Positions 6,283-11,705 of a stretch of DNA of 11,705 nt are shown here, piece by piece. The translations under genes were made by a program, and so were the position numbers. The notes under the pieces are model-generated. The model had not been told where the DNA came from. It worked only from the letters and a program-made list of their open reading frames with translations, and did not search any database. The stretch spans positions 1-11,705 of the forward strand of contig CANPWI010000036.1 in assembly GCA_947584125.1 (NCBI GenBank), read 5' to 3'. The stretch comes from an uncultured Clostridia bacterium (GTDB lineage: Bacteria > Bacillota > Clostridia > TANB77 > CAG-508). The stretch's first letter is position 1. Each line of letters begins with the position of its first letter.

Positions 6283-8194
6283 CACATCTTGTTATGTTGT
6301 ATCTAAACAAGGAGGTCTTTCACCTATTAATTCTGCAGGAGAATTATGGGTAGGTGGAGATGGAGTAAGTACTGGATACTTAAATAGACCTGATTTAAAT
6401 AAAGATAAATTTATACCAAATATTTATGGTACTGGAAGTTTATATAAAACTGGAGATTTAGTAAAATTATTACCAGATGGAAGTATAGATTTTATTGGAA
6501 GAATAGATAATCAAGTAAAAATTCGTGGTTTTAGAATAGAACTTAGTGAAATTGATTCTAAAATATTAACTTATCCTAATATTAAAGAATCAATTACAAT
6601 AGTTTCAAATATTAATGATAATAAATATATTTGTTCATACATTTCATCTGATGAAAACATTAATGTAAATATATTAAAAGATTATTTAAAAGGTTGTTTA
6701 CCAAATTATATGATTCCTTCATACATAACAATTTTAGACAAATTACCACTTAATATTAATGGAAAAATAGAAAAGAAAAAATTACCACCTATTAATATTA
6801 ATTCTTGTAAAAAGGAAATTTTAGAACCTAAAACTGATTTACAAAAAGAAATTTTATTATATGTAAAAGAAATTACAAAATTAGATAATATTTCTATTGA
6901 TGATGATTTTTCAGTTGATTTAAATTTAGACTCTCTAAGTACAATGGCATTAACTAGTAAATTATATAAATATAATATCAATATACAAGATATTACAAAT
7001 TATCCTACAATAGAAAAATTATCTGAGAAAATCTCTAACAATTCAAGCATTGATTGTTATAATAATAATTTCATTGATGTTAAAATAATAAATAAATCTT
7101 TTAATTATGATTTATCAAATATATTATTAACAGGAACAACAGGTTTCTTAGGGACACACATATTACGAGAACTTTTAGTTAATAAAAATGTTGAAAAAAT
7201 TTATTGTCTAATTAGAGAAAAAAATAATAAATCACCAAAAGAAAGATTAAAAGATATACAAAATAATTTCTTTGAAAAAGACTTGTATAATTTAATAGAA
7301 AATAAAGTTATTATACTAGATGGAGATTTTATTTATGATAATTTAAATTTATCTAATGAAATTTATAATGATGTTTGTAAAAAAATAACTACAGTTATAC
7401 ATTGTGGTGCAAAAGTAAAACATTTTGGAAAATATAAAGATTTTTATAATGCAAATGTATTAGCTACTAAAAATATAATTAAATTTTGCAAAGACTCAAA
7501 CTCAAGTTTAGCTTATGTATCTACATTATCTGTTGGTGGTCTTTGTAAAACAAATGATATTAAATTTATAGATGAAAACTCAATTAATATAAATCAAGAA
7601 TTTAAAAATCAAGTTTATATGTACACAAAATATCAAGCAGAATGTGAGGTTTTAAAAGAAATAGAAAATAACAATTTAAATGCAAAAATATTTAGACTAG
7701 GAAATATTATGCCAAGATTATCTGATGGAGTATTTCAAACAAATTATAATGATAATGCATTTATTTGTAAAATTCATACATTATTAAAAACTCATTCTAT
7801 TACTAATAGTTTAGAAAAATATAAATTTGATTTAAGTCCTGTTGATTTATGTGCAAAGTCTATTGTTTTATTGCTTGAAAATAAAAATTCTCAAACAATA
7901 TATCATATTTATAATAATTATTATATTACATTAAAAGATTTCTTTAATTTAGCAAATATTTCTTTATCAGTAATTTCTGATGATGAACTTATAAATAATA
8001 TAATTGATTTAGATAATGTTTATGATACTCATTTATTAAATGAATTAAAATATTCAGGATATATGGAAACACCATCAAAAAATGATACTACTATAAAAAT
8101 TTTAAATAACCTAAACTTTAATTGGAATAAAATTTCAGCAGAATATGTAGAAAAAATTATAAAACAAGGAGATTTTAATTATGAAGCATTTTAA
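6248..8194 (+). CDS. NRPS, C-terminal part: rest of adenylation domain, carrier domain and terminal reductase
   Basis: This is the back half of the same synthetase in the +1 frame. It continues the adenylation domain with GYPISNT (7-13), GELWVGGDG (31-39), YKTGDL (66-71), GRIDNQVKIRGFRIEL (84-99) and NGKIEKK, whose Lys173 is the catalytic lysine. The carrier domain (about 195-265) has the phosphopantetheine serine Ser229 in NLDSL. The terminal reductase (about 290-635) is an extended short-chain dehydrogenase: nucleotide loop TGTTGFLG (295-302), catalytic Thr426 in VSTLS, and Tyr457/Lys461 in YMYTK. Such domains release the bound product as an aldehyde, sometimes reducing it further to an alcohol, using NAD(P)H. 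The ATG at 6248 has no ribosome binding site and sits inside the conserved domain, so it is probably not a real start. The stop overlaps the downstream kinase start by 14 bases. All core residues after the break are intact. Confidence 0.88.
   Translation: MILFLYGYPISNTSCYVVSKQGGLSPINSAGELWVGGDGVSTGYLNRPDLNKDKFIPNIYGTGSLYKTGDLVKLLPDGSIDFIGRIDNQVKIRGFRIELSEIDSKILTYPNIKESITIVSNINDNKYICSYISSDENINVNILKDYLKGCLPNYMIPSYITILDKLPLNINGKIEKKKLPPININSCKKEILEPKTDLQKEILLYVKEITKLDNISIDDDFSVDLNLDSLSTMALTSKLYKYNINIQDITNYPTIEKLSEKISNNSSIDCYNNNFIDVKIINKSFNYDLSNILLTGTTGFLGTHILRELLVNKNVEKIYCLIREKNNKSPKERLKDIQNNFFEKDLYNLIENKVIILDGDFIYDNLNLSNEIYNDVCKKITTVIHCGAKVKHFGKYKDFYNANVLATKNIIKFCKDSNSSLAYVSTLSVGGLCKTNDIKFIDENSININQEFKNQVYMYTKYQAECEVLKEIENNNLNAKIFRLGNIMPRLSDGVFQTNYNDNAFICKIHTLLKTHSITNSLEKYKFDLSPVDLCAKSIVLLLENKNSQTIYHIYNNYYITLKDFFNLANISLSVISDDELINNIIDLDNVYDTHLLNELKYSGYMETPSKNDTTIKILNNLNFNWNKISAEYVEKIIKQGDFNYEAF
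6260..6282 (+). other. Frame break in the synthetase: apparent single-base insertion
   Basis: The first frame reads P-I-R-I-P-Y-F-stop here. Dropping C6265 gives P-I-G-Y-P-I-S-N-T, the conserved adenylation motif, and opens the frame to 8194. The insertion creates a CGG codon; I saw no other in-frame CGG in the genes of this window. The two frames overlap only over 6248-6282. Confidence 0.85.
8166..8171 (+). promoter_or_regulatory. Kinase ribosome binding site inside the synthetase gene
   Basis: AAGGAG lies nine bases before the kinase ATG (8181) and inside the last codons of the synthetase. With the 14-base gene overlap this indicates translational coupling, so kinase production should follow synthetase translation. 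Ribosomes that stop early at the frame break would not reach it. Confidence 0.75.
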
Positions 8195-10163
8195 ATTTAA
8201 AATTTATGCAAAAATTATTATACTACAAATTATAGTAATATTTCTTATGAGTCAACTTGTTCCTTTGCTATTAAACTACCCACCTAATTCAGAGGAAGCT
8301 GTTTTTCAAAGTCAAATAGAACCTTTTTCACATACAATGCAGTATCTTTCTTTGGGCAGTTTATATATATTTCTTTATATTATTATGATTAAAATATTAT
8401 TTAGAGATATTTTCAAATATATAAAAAAAGATAAGAAATCTCTGTCCTTTGAAGAAATTAATAAAATTCGTTCAAAGTGTTTAAATATGCATTTTAAATT
8501 AACATTAACACAAGTTGTATTACTTATATTTATATTACTAGTATTATTTTTCTCTTTGAATGCACAAGTTGATTTATGTTTTAAATTTTTATTAGTATAT
8601 TTTTCATTTTTTATGGTTGTTATTATCATTTCAAATGTTTTAATTAGAAATGATTTAAATGAGGTAATAAAATCAACTTATCAAATTTATAATGATTTTA
8701 CAGATATTGAAAATCCTACAAAATTTTATATGAGCTTGCTATTTAACTTATTACCATTCTTCCTAGTAATAATTATTACAATTACTTTATTGGGATATTC
8801 TAGAGTATGTAATTCTATAGGAGAAAGTAATTATTACTATTATAAAATATATTTAGACAATTTTAACACTAACTGGAATAGTGTAGAGGATTTAAAAGCA
8901 GAATTGAATAATATTCCATTAAAAAATAGCTCTGATTACTATTTTATATACACAAATTCAGAAACAGTTTGTTCTTCTGAATCTGGAAAACTATCTGATT
9001 TCTTTATAAAATATGCTAATACATACCTTGACCAAACATCTGGTAGAGTTTATGAATATTATGGAGTTGCTGAAGAAGGATATGTTAAACAATTAACATT
9101 TGCTAATGGTGAAACCGGATATTTCGGATTTAAATATACAACAACAAATTTAGAACTTAGTATGTTCTTCATTAGTATTACGATAATTGCTATGGCTATA
9201 TACACAATAATAATATATATATGGTGTAAAAATATAAGTAGAAATGTAAGCGAAATAGCTCAAAATCTATCTGACATAGCTAAAAAAAGAAATTTAATAG
9301 ATACCAATAATCTTCCTATTCTATCAAATGATGAAATTGGAGAACTTACAGTAGCATTTAATAATATAAAAACTATAACTAGAGAAAATATTGCAAAATT
9401 GCATGAAAATCAAGATATGCTTATTGAAAAAGAGCGTTTTGCATCACTTGGTCAAATGATTGGTGGTATTGCTCATAACTTAAAAACACCTATAATGTCT
9501 ATATCAGGTGCAACTGAAGGTCTAAAAGATTTAATAAAAGAATATGAAATTTCTGTTGGAGATTCAGATGTTACCGTTGAAGATCATCATGAAATTGCAA
9601 ATGATATGAAAACATGGATAGATAAAATTAAGAATTACACAGAATATATGTCAGATATTATTACTGCAGTTAAAGGTCAAGCTGTTACATCATCTGGAGA
9701 TATAAAAGAATACTTTACAGTTGGGGAACTTATAAAACAAGTAGATATATTAATGAAACATGAATTAAAAAATTCTTTAACTCAATTAAATATTACACTT
9801 AATGTAGATAATGAACTAAAACTATATGGTAATATAAATAGTTTAGTACAGGTACTAAATAATATGGTTTCTAATTCTATACAAAGCTATAATGGAAAAC
9901 CAAATCAATCTGTTGAACTTGTTGTATCTCAAGATAACAATAACATTGTATTTTCTGTTATAGATTACGGTATGGGTATGTCTAGCGAGGTACAAAATAA
10001 ACTATTTAAGGAAATGATTACAACAAAAGGAAAAAACGGTACAGGTCTTGGATTATTTATGTCTTACTCTAATATTAAAGCACACTTTAATGGAAATATA
10101 ACATTCGAATCTGAACAAGGAAAAGGTACAGTATTTAATATTACAATACCTTTAAATAAATAA
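8181..10163 (+). CDS. Six-TM membrane sensor histidine kinase, coupled to the synthetase
   Basis: This is a membrane histidine kinase that would phosphorylate an unseen partner response regulator. Of the 660 residues, five hydrophobic spans come first (about 11-31, 55-74, 107-127, 135-155, 185-206). An outside domain of about 118 residues (207-324) follows, then a sixth span (325-348), a HAMP-like linker (350-402) and the kinase core. The H-box is AHNLKTPI with His432; the usual Glu after His is Asn433. The ATPase part has the N-box NNMVSNSIQ (560-568), G1 box DYGMGM (595-600), KGKNGTGLGL (616-625) and a final GKGTVFNI strand. The start follows AAGGAG and overlaps the synthetase stop. A hairpin terminator ends the unit just downstream, so no response regulator is encoded with it. 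The ligand is unknown; its tie to the synthetase suggests that it reads the synthetase product (inference). The N-terminal spans match no family I can name. Confidence 0.9.
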   Translation: MKHFKFKIYAKIIILQIIVIFLMSQLVPLLLNYPPNSEEAVFQSQIEPFSHTMQYLSLGSLYIFLYIIMIKILFRDIFKYIKKDKKSLSFEEINKIRSKCLNMHFKLTLTQVVLLIFILLVLFFSLNAQVDLCFKFLLVYFSFFMVVIIISNVLIRNDLNEVIKSTYQIYNDFTDIENPTKFYMSLLFNLLPFFLVIIITITLLGYSRVCNSIGESNYYYYKIYLDNFNTNWNSVEDLKAELNNIPLKNSSDYYFIYTNSETVCSSESGKLSDFFIKYANTYLDQTSGRVYEYYGVAEEGYVKQLTFANGETGYFGFKYTTTNLELSMFFISITIIAMAIYTIIIYIWCKNISRNVSEIAQNLSDIAKKRNLIDTNNLPILSNDEIGELTVAFNNIKTITRENIAKLHENQDMLIEKERFASLGQMIGGIAHNLKTPIMSISGATEGLKDLIKEYEISVGDSDVTVEDHHEIANDMKTWIDKIKNYTEYMSDIITAVKGQAVTSSGDIKEYFTVGELIKQVDILMKHELKNSLTQLNITLNVDNELKLYGNINSLVQVLNNMVSNSIQSYNGKPNQSVELVVSQDNNNIVFSVIDYGMGMSSEVQNKLFKEMITTKGKNGTGLGLFMSYSNIKAHFNGNITFESEQGKGTVFNITIPLNK

Positions 10164-10207
10164 AAAAAATTTATAATATTGTAATTATTAAAAAAATTTT
10201 ATATAAG

Positions 10208-10239
10208 AAAAAACCTAAGTATTATAACTTAGGTTTTTT
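10208..10239. terminator. Bidirectional intrinsic terminator between the kinase and hisS
   Basis: The stem AAAAAACCTAAGT (10208-10220) pairs perfectly with ACTTAGGTTTTTT (10227-10239) around the loop ATTATA. Each strand ends in a T-run, so it can stop both the plus-strand kinase transcript and the minus-strand hisS transcript. The hisS stop codon (complement of 10229-10231) lies inside the stem. It also marks the end of the synthetase-kinase operon. Confidence 0.9.
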
Positions 10240-11548
10240 TAATTTTTAAAACTACATCTTGTACACTTAATGATTCTTGCTCTCCTGTTTCCATATTTTT
10301 TAATGTTACTGTATTATTTTTTATTTCATCTTCCCCTATAACAATAACATAAGGTATATTTAATTTATCAGCATACTTAAATTTAGCTTTTATTTTTTTA
10401 TTATTATTTGTATAAATTTCTGTATTTATTCCATTTTCTCTAAGCGTATTTGCAACTTTTATACACATTTCAATATTATCATCCATTGGTAAAATTAAAA
10501 CCTTAGCAATAGACTTATCTCCATCTGTTAAAATACCTAATTCATTTAATTGATAAAACAATCTTGTTAATCCTATAGATATTCCTACACCTGGGAATTT
10601 TTTGTCAGTATAAAATTCTGCTAAATTATCATATCTTCCTCCAGAACATACACTGCCTAATTGTTTATATTCATTTAAAAATGTTTCATATACTGTTCCT
10701 GTATAATAATCTAAACCTCTAGCTATTGTTAAATCAAGTTCAAAATTTTCATCTGGTACATTAAATAATCTCATATAATTTACTAAATCTTCTAATTCAT
10801 TTATACCAATATTAAATTCTTCATTAGAAATATTTAAATATTTTAATTTTTCTATTTTTTCATCAGTATTACCTGTAATTGATATAAAATCGATTATTTT
10901 TTCTATTTTTTCTTTATCAACACCTATTTTTTCTATCTCATTTATAACTGCTTCTTTACCTATTTTTTCTATTTTATCAATTATTCTAAGAATATCAGTA
11001 GTTTTACTTTTTAATTCTAATTCTTCAAATAATCCATTTAAAATTTTTCTATTATTAAAATGAATTGTAAAATTACTAAATCCTAATCTAGAAAAAACAT
11101 TATATATTATACTTGGTATTTCAGCATCATTTATAATATTTAATTCTCCATCTCCAATAATATCAATATCACATTGGTAAAACTCTCTAAATCTACCCTT
11201 TTGTGGTCTTTCTCCTCTATAAACTTTTCCAATTTGATATCTTCTAAAAGGAAATGTAATATTATTTTGATTTATAGATACATATTTTGCAAGTGGAACA
11301 GTTAAATCAAATCTAAGAGCTAAATCATTTTCACCCTTTTCAAATCTATATATTTGTTTTTCTGTTTCTCCTCCAGCTTTTGCAAGTAATATTTCAGCTG
11401 ATTCTATTATTGGTGTATCTATAGGTAAAAAACCAAATTTTTCATATGTGCTTCTAATAATATCAACCATATTATTAAATAATATTTGTTTTTCTGGTAA
11501 CAATTCCATAAATCCAGTTAATGTTTTGGGTTCAACTTTATTTTTCAT
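10229..11548 (-). CDS. hisS: Histidine-tRNA ligase
   Basis: This cytosolic class II aminoacyl-tRNA synthetase joins histidine to tRNA-His with ATP. The 439 residues match the usual 420-430 length. Class II motif 1 lies around FGFLPIDTPIIE (38-49). Motif 2 is RRYQIGKVYRGERP (102-115) with the downstream FREFYQ (120-125). The histidine-specific motif is ARGLDYYTG (276-284). Motif 3 is GVGISIGLTRL (320-330). The C-terminal anticodon-binding domain spans about 345-435. The start follows AAGGAG (complement of 11558-11563) nine bases upstream. Only about 50 bases separate it from the tRNA-Ser terminator hairpin, leaving no room for a T-box leader. The last codons and the stop form one arm of the shared terminator. 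Identification is very secure. Confidence 0.97.
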   Translation of the reverse strand: MKNKVEPKTLTGFMELLPEKQILFNNMVDIIRSTYEKFGFLPIDTPIIESAEILLAKAGGETEKQIYRFEKGENDLALRFDLTVPLAKYVSINQNNITFPFRRYQIGKVYRGERPQKGRFREFYQCDIDIIGDGELNIINDAEIPSIIYNVFSRLGFSNFTIHFNNRKILNGLFEELELKSKTTDILRIIDKIEKIGKEAVINEIEKIGVDKEKIEKIIDFISITGNTDEKIEKLKYLNISNEEFNIGINELEDLVNYMRLFNVPDENFELDLTIARGLDYYTGTVYETFLNEYKQLGSVCSGGRYDNLAEFYTDKKFPGVGISIGLTRLFYQLNELGILTDGDKSIAKVLILPMDDNIEMCIKVANTLRENGINTEIYTNNNKKIKAKFKYADKLNIPYVIVIGEDEIKNNTVTLKNMETGEQESLSVQDVVLKIKKT

Positions 11549-11596
11549 ATACTACAACTCCTTTTTTATTTCATTCGGTTTCACCTATTTGTTAAA

Positions 11597-11632
11597 AAAA
11601 TAATATAGAATTCAATTATTCTATATTATTTT
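11597..11632 (-). terminator. Likely intrinsic terminator of the tRNA-Ser transcript
   Basis: Immediately after the tRNA CCA end, a 14-bp A/T-rich stem pairs 11619-11632 with 11597-11610. On the minus strand it is followed by an uninterrupted T-run. The low GC content makes it weaker than the kinase/hisS hairpin, so some read-through into hisS is possible; no clear separate hisS promoter was found between them. Confidence 0.65.
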
Positions 11633-11633
11633 C

Positions 11634-11705
11634 TGGCGGAGATTGAGGGATTTGAACCCTCGCGGCCACTTACGCAACCCTAACGGTTTAGCAAACCGTC
11701 CCCTT
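11634..11705 (-). tRNA. tRNA-Ser(GCT), 5' part outside the window
   Basis: Read on the minus strand, the last 72 bases give the 3' part of a class II tRNA. The anticodon stem ACGGT/ACCGT encloses the loop TTGCTAA with anticodon GCT (complement of 11690-11692). A long variable arm follows (GGTT pairing with GGCC). The T-arm is GAGGG, TTCAAAT, CCCTC, and the acceptor end carries discriminator G and an encoded CCA (11634-11636). Anticodon GCT plus the long variable arm identify serine, reading AGC and AGT codons. The acceptor 5' strand and most of the D-arm lie beyond the window. Confidence 0.95.

Noticed and set aside
6706..8629. Minus-strand open frames at 6706-6981 and 8375-8629
   Set aside because: They are antisense to the synthetase and kinase and encode Ile/Ser/Asn-rich sequence mirroring the sense codons; no independent signal.
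11549..11633. T-box leader upstream of hisS
   Set aside because: Only about 50 bases separate the tRNA-Ser terminator from the start codon, far too few for a T-box, and no T-box core was seen.
11634..11705. tRNA-Ser as an attachment site of an integrated element
   Set aside because: No integrase, no repeated tRNA 3' end and no compositional jump is visible in the window.
1..11705. CRISPR array, insertion sequence with transposase, or rRNA
   Set aside because: No regularly spaced repeats, transposase-like frames or rRNA-like segments were seen.

Overview
The window is very AT-rich (only about a quarter G+C by eye). It uses the standard code, with TAA stops, TGG for Trp and strong AGGAG-type ribosome binding sites. 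The codon choice, the long two-domain proteins and the housekeeping gene types fit a low-GC Firmicute of the Clostridia, plausibly an anaerobic gut or host-associated species. This assignment is an inference; no species-specific marker is visible.

Layout. Positions 1-2249 are a pyrimidine block: pyrC (dihydroorotase, minus strand, C-terminus cut by the window edge) is divergent from a long orotate phosphoribosyltransferase-like gene (plus strand), with a recognisable promoter for each in the 177-bp gap. Positions 2250-2608 hold no gene. They contain a 7-8 bp tandem repeat, a ~199-bp imperfect palindrome with a hairpin organisation that looks like a minus-strand RNA, and a direct duplication of the palindrome's right edge. 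A membrane-anchored HtrA-type serine protease (minus) occupies 2609-3727.

Positions 3861-10239 form a self-contained two-gene transcription unit on the plus strand: promoter, a single-module non-ribosomal peptide synthetase (condensation, adenylation, thiolation, terminal reductase; 3964-8194), a six-TM sensor histidine kinase that overlaps it by 14 bases (8181-10163), and a strong hairpin terminator. The synthetase reading frame is broken by what looks like one extra C at 6265. All core motifs on both sides are intact, so this is either a very recent inactivation or a sequence error. The adenylation pocket reads as DAFFLGVTFK, which suggests a branched aliphatic amino acid, and the reductase domain implies release as an aldehyde or alcohol. 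No response regulator, transporter, phosphopantetheinyl transferase or second module lies in the window, so the small molecule and its coupled kinase form the whole cluster. This suggests a synthase-sensor signalling pair (inference).

The right edge is housekeeping again: hisS (minus), whose stop codon sits inside the shared bidirectional terminator, then a tRNA-Ser(GCT) terminator and the partial tRNA-Ser(GCT) gene itself (minus, cut by the window end).
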